In this document: one piece after another, positions 32,446 to 41,509 of the stretch
Position numbering within the stretch: position 1 is the stretch's first letter
Layout: the number at the start of each line of letters is the position of its first letter
DNA from: Sanchytrium tribonematis
Taxonomy: Eukaryota > Sanchytriomycota > Sanchytriomycetes > Sanchytriales > Sanchytriaceae
Length of the DNA stretch: 47,517 bases
Direction: 5' to 3'
Assembly: GCA_018985235.1 (NCBI GenBank)
Contig: JADGIG010000017.1
Location: 1 to 47,517 of the forward strand
Position numbers and translations under genes: made by a program
Notes under the pieces: model-generated
What the model saw: the letters and a program-made list of their open reading frames with translations, nothing else
The model's database searches: none
What the model was told of the DNA's origin: nothing

Positions 32446-33807
32446 ATGACAACACATCCAGATGACTATTTGTCAGAAGCAGAAAAGAAATTTCTGAAAA
32501 GCTTAGTAGATAAAGAAGGTAATCCAAGTAGAAACTCTAGAGATATTTTGAAAGACTTAAGCAACGAGACAATGGTCATCAAAAAAGTCACCGACAATAA
32601 CGAAAAAACGGACGAAGTAAGTGCTATTAATTACCCTATAACAGAATTCACTCCTTTGCATCTGATCATTAGGATTGATGGCCGTGCTTGTCCTTATTTG
32701 ATTAAATATATTATTCAAGAATTAAATGCAGATATGAATGTTAAAGATTATCAAGATAATACGGCACTACAATTGGCATGCTTTAATTCTTATGATGCAG
32801 CTGCCATGACATTAATTGAACTGGGTGCAGATATCCAAAATTTAGAAAACTGGAATTATTCAGCCTTGACATTGGCAACTTTTCACTCTAATTTTAAGAT
32901 AATGGATATTTTATTGAGAAATGGCTCTATTGTCAATCAAAAATTAAAAGAATATGGTGAGTACCCTGAAGACAGTACCAATTTACACATTGCTGTCCGA
33001 AAGAGGCATTACTGTGGAATTATCCAATTAATGAAATATGGAGCAGACCCATTTGCAAAGGATGCCGATGGGAAAATACCCTTGGATTATTTAGAAACAA
33101 GTTATTTGACTACGAATGAACCAATTGATGATGATTTCCGCATGGATGACTTGAGGGATGCCCTTGAATTTATGAGACGGAGAAATCAAAATGGATTTGA
33201 TATGACAAAATATCTTGGCACTTTTTTTGTCAAAACAGATTATCCTGATTTGGTTACGGATATCAAAGAAGTGAAGTGTTACCCATATTTACAAGATTTG
33301 CTGACAGGAAAAGCAAGATATTATAGTGATTTTTTAATGGATTTTTTTGATTCAAGTCACTCAGGATATGTATTTCAATTTACCGGTCTTTCCTCGAAAG
33401 AAAATCAAAAATTAGTTTTAAAACTGGCAAAAATATGTGTTCAAATTAGAGAATCCACCGAAAATTGCAATACCCTTTTTCTGGAATGTATAAATTTAAT
33501 TTCGCAAATGAATTTTAAGAATTTAAAATCATTTCGAACTTTTGATGAGGATATGCTCCGGAAACAAATTGCAACGTTTGAGGAACGTTCTCAGCGTACT
33601 TGTGCTTCTATTTATGATCCTGAAGATACGCTTCCATGTTTTCAAATATTAGAGCAATGCCGCGTTGTTCGTAGAGTGCTGAGACAAAAGAATTACGATG
33701 CTAAGGGCTGGGCTTATAACATTGAAAATGCAATAGATCATATCAAAAATACCTGGAACTCCATCTCGATGGAATTAATTGAGAAATGTAAAACGAAAAT
33801 AAAATAA
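32446..33807 (+). CDS. ankyrin-repeat protein, 453 aa
   Basis: Ankyrin repeats occupy about residues 65-215: TEFTPLHLIIRIDGRACPYL, DYQDNTALQLACFNSYDAA, NWNYSALTLATFHSNFKIM and STNLHIAVRKRHYCGIIQL, each with the T-x-L-x-x-A helix start and loops such as ELGADIQ and KYGADPFAKDADGKIPLDY. The remaining 230 residues are helical with no recognised domain and may form an effector or partner-binding region. There is no membrane segment. The function is unknown, since ankyrin repeats mark protein binding only. CCCTCCTTGTTTGG lies just before the ATG. The stop sits in AAATAAATAAA, and the convergent channel gene ends 13 bp away, so the two 3' ends must overlap as transcripts. Confidence 0.85.
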   Translation: MTTHPDDYLSEAEKKFLKSLVDKEGNPSRNSRDILKDLSNETMVIKKVTDNNEKTDEVSAINYPITEFTPLHLIIRIDGRACPYLIKYIIQELNADMNVKDYQDNTALQLACFNSYDAAAMTLIELGADIQNLENWNYSALTLATFHSNFKIMDILLRNGSIVNQKLKEYGEYPEDSTNLHIAVRKRHYCGIIQLMKYGADPFAKDADGKIPLDYLETSYLTTNEPIDDDFRMDDLRDALEFMRRRNQNGFDMTKYLGTFFVKTDYPDLVTDIKEVKCYPYLQDLLTGKARYYSDFLMDFFDSSHSGYVFQFTGLSSKENQKLVLKLAKICVQIRESTENCNTLFLECINLISQMNFKNLKSFRTFDEDMLRKQIATFEERSQRTCASIYDPEDTLPCFQILEQCRVVRRVLRQKNYDAKGWAYNIENAIDHIKNTWNSISMELIEKCKTKIK

Positions 33808-33820
33808 ATAAAATTTGCTT

Positions 33821-35269
33821 TTATTGTTGACTTTTTAGCAACGAAGTGAGCGCATCAACATCTTCCATATCTGGGTCACTCGCCACTAAAATATCCTTTG
33901 ACTTTAATTCATTATGCTTAATTTGGTCAAAAATCTCATTCAGTCTCGCAGATTTCTTTTCGATGTTGCAATAAAGCTGCTCCATAATTCCTATCAATAA
34001 ACATAAATTATCAATTTTCTTGCCATCAAAATTTCTAATATCCAATGTTAGAAACGGCACTCGAACATGGTCATAATGCTTTGGATTTTCCAAAATTACA
34101 TTTTTGTCGTGGAATACTGCTGTTTTTGGATTCAACTTTTCGCCCAACTTTTTCGACGCTTGTTGCTTCTTTCTTTTAATTTGATCAAATGTTTCTTGTG
34201 TATTATTGACAATTGTAGCAATTACCAGATTTACAAGCACAAATACTCCCAAGATCTCAAAAAGCGTGAAAAACAAGTATGCTTCGGTACGTTGACCAAT
34301 ATCTTTGCATTTTTGAACCAGTTTTACCCATCCATCTTGTGTCGTAACTCTAAATAAAGAGAACATGGCTACATCAAAACTTGAAAAGTCATCAGTATTC
34401 AAAACATCGACAGCGACTATTGCAAATACGATCATGATGATCCCCAACAAAAGCAAAATGTTTGCAATTTCTGGAATACTTCGAATTATTGATTTCATTA
34501 TTAACAATAGCCTGTCAAAAGACTGAACACTTCTTAAGGATCGAAGAACCTTAAATACCCGGATCAATTTGATAGATTTCCCAGCGCTCAAAAAGTGCAA
34601 AGAGGAACCTAGAACTGGGGTGGTTGCAAGGAGAAAATCGAACCAATTCCATGGTGCCTTCCAATAAGCCTTAAATCCGTAAAACCATTTGAAAGCAACT
34701 TCAAATATGAAAATTCCCTGAATTATAGTATCAATCACATCTAGGAAACGACTATTCGCATAATTGGGATCAGTCTCAAGAGCCAAGGTAATCATATTTA
34801 CCACCACTACGAAAAACATGAACATTTTAAATGTCCCACTTTCTCCAAATTTAAGAGCAATGTTCTTTTTAATATACTGATGAAAGTCAGAGTCATCCAA
34901 ATCAACCGCGTCAGTGAAGGAGGTTTTGCGAGTGTCCAATTTCCTTTTGATTTGTTCATTTGTAATTTGAAAAATCTTGTTCCTGACATTTTCATATTTG
35001 CCAGTAAATGGTTTTGGCTCAAAATTAGTCCTAACACTCATAAAAGCAGGCATGATTTCTGAGGGCAAAGGTAAGCCAGTTTTTAGCTCTGGAACAACCT
35101 CTTTCACTTCTTCGCCAGTGGTGCTAAATCTTCTTGTAATTGGTGTGGTATCTGGTTCTGTGATCTCTCTAGTGCCTTCAAACCCAGAGAAATTTCCAAC
35201 CACCTTTGGGATTTGAAATTCATCCACAGTTAAATGGATTTCAGGGAAAATGCTTGAGTAATTCGACAT
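33821..35269 (-). CDS. single-domain voltage-gated cation channel, CatSper-like
   Basis: A 482-residue channel with one six-span ion-transport domain (about residues 145-355), so four subunits must assemble. S1 is FKMFMFFVVVVNMITLAL. S4 (about 231-250) carries regularly spaced Lys/Arg (KLIRVFKVLRSLR), giving a voltage sensor. The pore filter is TTQDGW (309-314), matching the T-x-D-x-W pattern of CatSper channels rather than the E-containing filters of Cav or bacterial Nav channels. S6 is LFFTLFEILGVFVLVNLVIATIV. The cytosolic tail has a coiled-coil-like helix (QIKRKKQQASKKLGEKL). CatSper carries Ca into flagella of sperm and many protists, so a zoospore-flagellar role is plausible but inferred. 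The stop lies inside CAATAAA. Confidence 0.85.
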   Translation of the reverse strand: MSNYSSIFPEIHLTVDEFQIPKVVGNFSGFEGTREITEPDTTPITRRFSTTGEEVKEVVPELKTGLPLPSEIMPAFMSVRTNFEPKPFTGKYENVRNKIFQITNEQIKRKLDTRKTSFTDAVDLDDSDFHQYIKKNIALKFGESGTFKMFMFFVVVVNMITLALETDPNYANSRFLDVIDTIIQGIFIFEVAFKWFYGFKAYWKAPWNWFDFLLATTPVLGSSLHFLSAGKSIKLIRVFKVLRSLRSVQSFDRLLLIMKSIIRSIPEIANILLLLGIIMIVFAIVAVDVLNTDDFSSFDVAMFSLFRVTTQDGWVKLVQKCKDIGQRTEAYLFFTLFEILGVFVLVNLVIATIVNNTQETFDQIKRKKQQASKKLGEKLNPKTAVFHDKNVILENPKHYDHVRVPFLTLDIRNFDGKKIDNLCLLIGIMEQLYCNIEKKSARLNEIFDQIKHNELKSKDILVASDPDMEDVDALTSLLKSQQ

Positions 35270-35328
35270 TTTGAAACTCTACTTTATGTTAAATTATAAA
35301 CCAAGATTTGTGGATTTAAATTTATTTC

Positions 35329-36120
35329 TCAAAAAATATTCTTGCTTTGATTATATTCAGATGGAAAGTATATTTTCAACATATTTTTGACAAATTTAAT
35401 TAGTCGCGGACATTTTTCTTTGACATATGTGATAGCTGGATCGTTGACTGGGACTGAAATTAGAGCGTAAATGAAAGAGAAAGCAGTGATATCTAAATTG
35501 GTGGGAGTTGAACTTGAGAAGAAATATTCTGAAGAAGACTCATTAATTAATGATTCTAAAGCCTCAACATCTTGTTTGATTAAAATAAATTGTTCCGATA
35601 TAGTCAATCTTCCAACTCCTGCTGCGTAGGCGTTATTCAATGTGGTTCTCCTGATATACCACAAAATGGGGGTCAAAAGCCACGAAAACGAATAAAAATA
35701 GGTTTTCTTGACCCATAACCAATTTTTGTCCCATCTATTATGCACTATGTGCCAATAAGTATGCTCTTCCAGCATTCTACGAAATGCTAGAGATATTGAC
35801 TTCTGCAAATTATTTAAACCACTGTCCAAATCCACGATGCCGTCCTTCTTAAATCTCTCCAATATGAGTCTCGAATCTCCCACCACTTTACCATCTAATT
35901 CTATGAAAGGCATCTTACCTTTTGGATTCTTCCTCATCATTAATGCATCTTCAACTATATTATGTTCTAAGTTTGCCACCTTTAAAAACGTTATCATTTT
36001 AATGCAAAATGGACTTGCATTAATATAGGGTTCGTTGTCTTTTAATTGAAAAACATATAAAGTGATTCTCGTCATGTTTGAAAAAAAGCGTAAAATAAGA
36101 CTTCGATTTGAAAAACACAT
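35329..36120 (-). CDS. glutathione S-transferase-fold protein of the Fax/metaxin type
   Basis: Two starts are possible: ATG 36120 (263 residues, N-terminus MCFSNRSLILRFFSN, basic and perhaps a targeting sequence) or ATG 36075 (MTRITLYVFQLKDNE, 248 residues). The second is favoured by alignment, because Fax-type proteins begin with the I-T-L-Y strand and the first ATG overlaps the upstream gene's AATAAA signal. A thioredoxin-like N-domain (SPFCIKMITFLKVA, NPKGKMPFIELDGKVVGDS) leads to an all-helical C-domain (TNLDITAFSFIYALI, CPRLIKFVKNM), as in metaxins, failed-axon-connections proteins and cadmium-resistance GSTs. Animal and fungal metaxin-like relatives act in mitochondrial import. Glutathione use is unproven. 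Confidence 0.8.
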   Translation of the reverse strand: MCFSNRSLILRFFSNMTRITLYVFQLKDNEPYINASPFCIKMITFLKVANLEHNIVEDALMMRKNPKGKMPFIELDGKVVGDSRLILERFKKDGIVDLDSGLNNLQKSISLAFRRMLEEHTYWHIVHNRWDKNWLWVKKTYFYSFSWLLTPILWYIRRTTLNNAYAAGVGRLTISEQFILIKQDVEALESLINESSSEYFFSSSTPTNLDITAFSFIYALISVPVNDPAITYVKEKCPRLIKFVKNMLKIYFPSEYNQSKNIF

Positions 36121-36133
36121 TTTATTTCAAGCA

Positions 36134-37087
36134 TTATGGTACTATGCAATGAAAACTTTCTAAATTTTGAACTTCATTCAGTTGAAAGGAGTCAATCCTG
36201 GAGTTTTCTTGGTCGCGCAGCAACTTCTGGAAAAATTCCACAATCATGTAGATTCTAAATGCACAGATAACCGGTCTGGCACATAAATATATAACAGGTG
36301 ATAATATACAACTGACAATTAAAGTGGATTCTAGAATAACAACCATGACACAAAACAAAATTATAAATCTTGACAGTTTCTGAAGGGTATTTCTCTTGAA
36401 TTCCATTATAAATCTTAATTTTTTGATCAGTAGTGTATCTAATATTATCTCCATAATTATGATACCTACAGAGAGTGCCACAAAAAGCATCTCTGCGGCC
36501 TCTTCATAATTTTCCTGCCAAGTCATTTCTAAGCCGATTCCGACCGAGACCGGAACCTGAAGTAGTAGCACTAAAAACGGAAGATATTTTATATATTTGT
36601 CAAACCACATGTATGAACCAAGTGAAGTCATTCTTGTAATATAAACCCAAAATTCAAGCTGAATCATTAATAGCCATGTCAAGCTTATGACACCATCTAA
36701 ACTTATATTCTCGGGGGACTGGTCATTGTAAGCAAACGTCGTGTCAACAACAGTGTATAAAAATAGAGAACTTGAATGAATTAAGCATGCCAAAGTTCCT
36801 AATATTATCAGCTTTGATAACCTATTTTTTTTCTTCTTGAATACAAAATAAAACCGGGTCAAACATATTATCGACATAAGAGCAGTCGTTATTAGGCCAA
36901 TTAAGGTTTTCAAAATTAAATCTGGTAACATGTTAACAAAGCGGAGAAGTTTCAAATATCGGTCACCCAAATAAAATTTAACTTGGCAGTCCAAATATTT
37001 ATTATATGCCCATTTGAGGCAGCGATCAGATATTTTAATCTTCATCCTGGAAGCTGTCTCGGATAAAGGAGCCTTCATTATACTCAT
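36134..37087 (-). CDS. multi-span (about seven) membrane protein, paralogue B
   Basis: A 317-residue polytopic membrane protein, homologous end to end with its upstream neighbour: both share LIHSSSLF/LHSSLIF, LDGVISLTWL/LDVMISLSWL, EFWVYITRMTSLGSYM/EVWTYITRLSSLGNYM, DKYIKYLPF/DKYVKYIPW, VSVGIGLEM/VAVGIGMEI and YLCARPVIC/YLCIRPVIC. About seven hydrophobic segments suggest a GPCR-like or transporter-like fold, but no family is recognised. The first ATG lies 53 bp inside the upstream gene. ATG 37045 overlaps that gene's stop (ATGAAGATTAA). ATG 36931 (MLPDLILKT) aligns with the paralogue's N-terminus and avoids any overlap, so the true start is uncertain. AATAAA follows the stop by about 11 bases. 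Confidence 0.75.
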   Translation of the reverse strand: MSIMKAPLSETASRMKIKISDRCLKWAYNKYLDCQVKFYLGDRYLKLLRFVNMLPDLILKTLIGLITTALMSIICLTRFYFVFKKKKNRLSKLIILGTLACLIHSSSLFLYTVVDTTFAYNDQSPENISLDGVISLTWLLMIQLEFWVYITRMTSLGSYMWFDKYIKYLPFLVLLLQVPVSVGIGLEMTWQENYEEAAEMLFVALSVGIIIMEIILDTLLIKKLRFIMEFKRNTLQKLSRFIILFCVMVVILESTLIVSCILSPVIYLCARPVICAFRIYMIVEFFQKLLRDQENSRIDSFQLNEVQNLESFHCIVP

Positions 37088-37820
37088 TATTCAATAATAT
37101 AGAATAAAATTGAATGATGACCAAAATTTTAGAATTGCAAATGACAGGCCTAATGCAGAGGTATATACCAGGAAATAGAATACACGAAATAACAAGCCCT
37201 AGTTCAAGAGATATTGAGAATCCGCACATCCAGGATACAATTTTGCACAGCTTGTTCTTTTTACTTCTTTTAGCTTCTAGAATGAAACAGACCTTTTGAA
37301 ATAAGAAAACATCCAACAAAATCTCAAATCCAATTAATGAAATCGATGCCAAAATGTACAGCACTCTGACATATATAGAGCAGATATCTTTCCAAAATAT
37401 TTCCATTCCAATTCCAACAGCAACAGGAATTTGGATCATCAAAAATATCCATGGAATATATTTTACATATTTATCAAAACTCATATAATTACCTAGAGAG
37501 GAGAGCCTGGTGATGTAAGTCCAGACTTCCAGTTGAAGCATCCCCAACCAACTTAAACTTATCATGACATCTAAAATTATATCCAAAGGTGTTTCTTCGT
37601 CTTTTTCAATTTCATTTTCAATATCCTGTAAGTTATACGAGAATATCAAACTTGAGTGGAGTATGGTTAAAATTAATGCAGACACCATTATATAGACCAA
37701 GGAATTCTTCCTTTTCCTAAATGTTTTACCCAATTGAATCAAATCTATTCCCAGTACTGCTGTTAACCCTAGTGCGACCGAAGATATTGAAAATCTATCA
37801 AAGCCATTTGACATGCTCAT
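37035..37820 (-). CDS. multi-span (about seven) membrane protein, paralogue A
   Basis: A 261-residue polytopic protein starting MSMSNGFDRFSISSVALG. Hydrophobic segments include ISSVALGLTAVLGIDLI, LVYIMVSALILTILHSSLIF, ILDVMISLSWLGMLQLEVW, YIPWIFLMIQIPVAVGIGM, VLYILASISLIGFEILLD, IVSWMCGFSISLELGLVIS and IYLCIRPVICNSKILVII, so about seven spans with an acidic C-terminal end (RDSFQDED). It is the tandem duplicate of the next gene on the same strand, with about one third identity by eye. The shared Y-I-T-R-x-S-S-L-G block after span three may be functional. No known receptor or transporter signature was found. An independent poly(A) site between the two copies is not obvious, which raises the chance of a shared transcript. 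Confidence 0.75.
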   Translation of the reverse strand: MSMSNGFDRFSISSVALGLTAVLGIDLIQLGKTFRKRKNSLVYIMVSALILTILHSSLIFSYNLQDIENEIEKDEETPLDIILDVMISLSWLGMLQLEVWTYITRLSSLGNYMSFDKYVKYIPWIFLMIQIPVAVGIGMEIFWKDICSIYVRVLYILASISLIGFEILLDVFLFQKVCFILEAKRSKKNKLCKIVSWMCGFSISLELGLVISCILFPGIYLCIRPVICNSKILVIIQFYSILLNNEYNEGSFIRDSFQDED

Positions 37821-37934
37821 CTAATTTGTAGGGGTAAATTGTATAATTCCCACACATCTAAAATCTAACAACCTAATACTAAGGGTTAAATGAAATATTT
37901 TGAATTTGAAGACCTTTAACATTTATTTCACCAT

Positions 37935-38339
37935 TCATTTGGTCAGCTTTTCCCATTTACCAGTATCACAAAAATGCTCGTATTCTACGACTTTTAAACT
38001 CTCGTCAAAAGTCCATAAATGTAATTGTCGTTCTGCGATTGAATTTCCGTTTGGCTTATACACCATTTCCAAGTCAATCAATGCGGAAACTTGATTGTTC
38101 CCACCCATCAAATTTACCACATCAAACTTCTTAAAGTCATAATTTTCACCCATATGTGTAAAGAATCCAGCAGCTTGTTGCTTTCCCTGACGAGGTTTAA
38201 AGATCTCGATTTTACGGTGTGTGCTGTCGTTGGGTGTGACGTCGAACTGAATGTTTTCATGAAACTGCCCGACAACGCCTTCAATGTCTTGTTTACCAAA
38301 CATTTCATAAATTTCCGCAACTTTTTCAATTGGAGTCAT
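37935..38339 (-). CDS. SnoaL-like / NTF2-fold small protein
   Basis: A 134-residue protein starting MTPIEKVAEIYEMFGKQDIEGVVGQFHENIQFD. The helix-helix-strand opening and the later IDLEMVYKPNGNSIAERQLHLWTFDESLKVVEYEHFCDTGKW fit the SnoaL-like branch of the NTF2 cone fold, used for small-molecule isomerases, cyclases and binding proteins. The ATG at 38339 is preferred over an in-frame TTG. CTCCTTGT lies about 11 bases before it, as before three other genes in the window. The stop is TGA, and AATAAA follows about 8 bases later. Substrate unknown. It stands alone, 114 bp upstream of membrane paralogue A on the same strand. Confidence 0.75.
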   Translation of the reverse strand: MTPIEKVAEIYEMFGKQDIEGVVGQFHENIQFDVTPNDSTHRKIEIFKPRQGKQQAAGFFTHMGENYDFKKFDVVNLMGGNNQVSALIDLEMVYKPNGNSIAERQLHLWTFDESLKVVEYEHFCDTGKWEKLTK

Positions 38340-38498
38340 TTTAAAAAACAAGGAGATCCTTCAAATGAAGGTTGGTCCGTTTAAAGGGACACGTGATAAG
38401 GACTGATCCTCTTGACTATTTGTTTCAACTTAAAATTTCATGAATCAAGTTGTCCAAGAATTTCCAAGTGCAATGACATTTTGTATGTCATCATAAAT

Positions 38499-39680
38499 TT
38501 ATTTAAACGAATAAGTTGAGCTTTGTAAATCAGGATTTAGCACTTTAAATTGTGTAGGTGGCGTATATTGAGCAGGTGTATGAGGCTCTTCTGATTCATC
38601 CATATCATCATAGAATACATTCTTATCTCTTCGTTTCCTGATCCAAATACAGAGAATCATACTTACAAATACAAAAAGACTTGCTAATGTAATACCTAAA
38701 ATAGCACCAATACTTAGCCCGGCATTGACAGGGGCATTTCTGCCGAAATTGGGAGGATTCACAAACAAATTTGAGCCAATAGGCTGATAATCTTGCACCA
38801 ACGATGTCAGGTTCCTATCAGGCGAATATAAATATAATGTGTATTGGTCTGCATTGCCATCATTGCCAAATATAAAGAAAATGTGTCTACGAATGCACTG
38901 CATTTGTAAATATTGCCTTTTCGGTAAATTCAAATCTATTTTTGTCCAATTGTTTGCAATAGTATTAAATGCCCATAAGTCACTTAATGTTGTATTTCCA
39001 CTTTTACCACCATAAACGTAAATGTACTCACCCATGGCGCAACTGCCATGACCTTGCCTATTGTCTGGGCCTTGATTTGTTGTAATTTCTTGAATTTGCA
39101 ATGTATTCATATCTATTTTATATACCTTTTTAATATCATGTAGTCCATCACTGCCATACCCGCCAATAATGAACGAATTGGTCAGTATTGTATTCCAAGT
39201 ATAGTCAAAGAGCGCAGGCAATCCACTCTGAATTTGTTTCCACTGCATGTCTCTAGGCGTTAATAAATAAAGATTGTTCAAGGCATTTCCGTTCAATTCT
39301 CCACCATAAACATACAATGCGTCTTGATATAACTGACAATTGAAGCTATCAGAATCGTATCCATTGCCATTTTGAATATTACCAGATTGAATAAAATATG
39401 ACTGATGATTGATACATAATACCTCATCAGTATTGCTAGGAACGCAGCAACTAAATACAGATGGGATATTTAATTGACGATAAAAAACATATGGAATATT
39501 ATTCAGCGAAAATGGATTGTTGATGTTTAATTTAATAATATTGGGCTGTGTACCGCCTATAATATATAATTGATCGCCTAATATCAATGATTGGAAATTT
39601 GATCTACCATTAATTTCCATTTTTGAAAAAGAGGAGGATGCGTTTGAAACCAATACCAATCGCATTTTGATTGGAAACAT
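38499..39680 (-). CDS. kelch-repeat membrane protein
   Basis: A 393-residue type I-like membrane protein. Kelch blades are recognised by LYIIGGT, LYVYGGEL, SFIIGGYGSDGLHDIKK and YIYVYGGKSGNTTLSDLW with WAFNTIANNWTKI. A Gly/Ala/Leu-rich membrane span follows (LSIGAILGITLASLFVFVSMILCIW, about residues 322-346), flanked by RKRRDK, then a 40-residue acidic and Pro-rich cytosolic tail. The ATG at 39680 (MFPIKMRLVLV) is the first true ATG. The signal sequence is weak and may be incomplete. Early-diverging fungi carry many such kelch-TM proteins of unknown role, probably surface adhesion or sensing. The stop is in AAATAAAT. Confidence 0.85.
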   Translation of the reverse strand: MFPIKMRLVLVSNASSSFSKMEINGRSNFQSLILGDQLYIIGGTQPNIIKLNINNPFSLNNIPYVFYRQLNIPSVFSCCVPSNTDEVLCINHQSYFIQSGNIQNGNGYDSDSFNCQLYQDALYVYGGELNGNALNNLYLLTPRDMQWKQIQSGLPALFDYTWNTILTNSFIIGGYGSDGLHDIKKVYKIDMNTLQIQEITTNQGPDNRQGHGSCAMGEYIYVYGGKSGNTTLSDLWAFNTIANNWTKIDLNLPKRQYLQMQCIRRHIFFIFGNDGNADQYTLYLYSPDRNLTSLVQDYQPIGSNLFVNPPNFGRNAPVNAGLSIGAILGITLASLFVFVSMILCIWIRKRRDKNVFYDDMDESEEPHTPAQYTPPTQFKVLNPDLQSSTYSFK

Positions 39681-39906
39681 CAAGCTTGAACTTCTCAACT
39701 TGAAAATTGATGCTAATGTGTAATTATTTAGAAATTTATCTAAAATGGATATTAAATCAATAAAATTTTTAAACTTTCATTTCAATTTCACGTGTTTCGT
39801 TTCAAATTATTATGGTTGTCTTCTAACTTGAGTAAGTACAAACCTAATAAAGTTTTGCTAAGAATGTCTCCAGCTGTTTACCGTAAACTTGAAACATTTT
39901 TGAAGC

Positions 39907-40827
39907 ATGTGTAGGAAGAAATTTAAGCCAGACAATACATACAGTATAGACTTTTCGAAAATAATAGGATCAAAGTGCGATATGCCGTTTTGTGGAGATT
40001 TATTAGATGTTATTGACTATATAAATCAGGAGCAAAGTGTCCGATTAAAGATGTCCACAAAAGACCACCAACTCGGATGCTTTTTCGGGGCTCCAGGTAC
40101 GGGAAAAAGTAGGCTTGTCTATGAAGTTGCCAATTATTGCTTGGAAGTGGGTTATGGAGTCGGAGTTTTTACATTTGATCGAGGAAATTCTTTACTGCAA
40201 AAGGAGATTGAAGATGTAGAAAAATCTCTAGCATTGAGGCTCATGCATAGCATGGAATTCTCGGATAAAGATTGGAAGGACTTTTTTGCTGAAAATTGTG
40301 ATAGAGATATTTCTCTTAAAAAGTCTATCAATAATATTTGTGAAAATCAACTAGGAACCACACAGAATCGTGATTTAACGTTTGTTTTAGGTATAGACAA
40401 GATTGATTCTATATTCGATAAGGATTTTGGTAAAAAGTATTTGCTTGAGGTTATTAAAAATGAACTTACACCATTAATATGTAGACCATTTAATAATATA
40501 CAATTAATTTGTATTTTTTCGGGCACAATGGGGAATGAAATAAGCCAAATAACCAGAAACTCGTCCTTCTTTCTAGCTGAATTTACACCAAGACTGTTGG
40601 ATGATCAGGATAAAAAGAAAATTTGGGAGAAAATGATTGAAAAAAATCCTGAAATTCTAGGGACATTGGAATCAAACCCCCAGCTCCAAACTCTATTTAG
40701 TGAGATTGGTGGAAATGCAAGATCGTTTGAAAATTTCATTAGTGAGTGTTTAACACATTCAAGACTTCCGATTGAGGACTGGCCATCCGATGAAATAAGA
40801 AAAAAATTACTACGAATTATTAAATAA
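39907..40827 (+). CDS. P-loop NTPase, possibly Crinkler-type or STAND-like
   Basis: A 306-residue protein with Walker A GAPGTGKS (61-68), followed by a segment in which a Gly-rich strand GYGVGVFTFDRG precedes a long helix, and a probable Walker B TFVLGIDKID (about 158-167). ICIFSGTM and FLAEFTPRLLDDQDKKKIWE fall where sensor and lid segments lie. The overall order resembles the NTPase domain of Crinkler (CRN) proteins of chytrids, Rozella and oomycetes, but the N-terminal CRN secretion/ubiquitin-like header is absent, and only ATP/GTP binding is supported by clear motifs. The stop lies inside AAATAAA, yet eroded coding sequence continues downstream, so the gene may be a truncated survivor. 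Confidence 0.65.
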   Translation: MCRKKFKPDNTYSIDFSKIIGSKCDMPFCGDLLDVIDYINQEQSVRLKMSTKDHQLGCFFGAPGTGKSRLVYEVANYCLEVGYGVGVFTFDRGNSLLQKEIEDVEKSLALRLMHSMEFSDKDWKDFFAENCDRDISLKKSINNICENQLGTTQNRDLTFVLGIDKIDSIFDKDFGKKYLLEVIKNELTPLICRPFNNIQLICIFSGTMGNEISQITRNSSFFLAEFTPRLLDDQDKKKIWEKMIEKNPEILGTLESNPQLQTLFSEIGGNARSFENFISECLTHSRLPIEDWPSDEIRKKLLRIIK

Positions 40828-41509
40828 AATTCTCTTCAAACAGTAAGAATTTGCGTGAATTATTGATAAAGCCGTATAAAGCCATACATACTGCAGACAC
40901 CAATTGGAAGAAACCAAATGCCATTTGCTGGGATAAATCAAAATCATTCATATTACGGAAAATTAGAAGATATTGTTTTTTGCAAGAATTTGTACGGAAA
41001 ATTCAGTATTTAATATTCCAATCATTTGGCCAACACAAATAATTTACAAATTTAAAACTAATTTGATGAAAATGCGGCCATAAAAGAATATGAGAAATGC
41101 AAATCTAAAAATCTTGATGTGGACAGTACAAAGTTTTCATTGATTATATAGTTATCACAACCCGATACATTATTCTGAAAAATCAGCTCAATATTGTTGT
41201 TATAAACAACATTCAATTTTTAGGCCTTTATAGGAGTAATCACTTTTATTAATATATTTGATTTATATTAAAAGCATTGATAAGACGGACTTGATGCAAT
41301 TTAGCGGAATCGGCCATATTGTAAGCCAGACTATTGTGGACAATCGTGGTTCAATCAAAAATGAAAATGATTTGTTGAAATATTGCTCCAAATATTTAAG
41401 GCGATTGTTACGTCAAATATAACTGATGAATAAATCGATGATGGTCAATCATATCAATCTAAAAGCATAGTTTCCAGCAAGCATTGCAGAATAAACGACT
41501 AGGTCATAT
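40828..41509 (+). pseudogene. eroded coding sequence downstream of the NTPase gene
   Basis: No intact frame, but two open stretches look coding. One is QTPIGRNQMPFAGINQNHS to YGKFSI (about 40900-41010). The other is IDKTDLMQFSGIGHIVSQ to LLKYCSKYLRRLLRQI, ending TAA (about 41278-41422). They lie on the NTPase strand in different frames separated by stops. They are most simply the broken C-terminal part of an ancestral longer NTPase protein. Intron removal could not rejoin them. No family is recognised. Confidence 0.4.
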
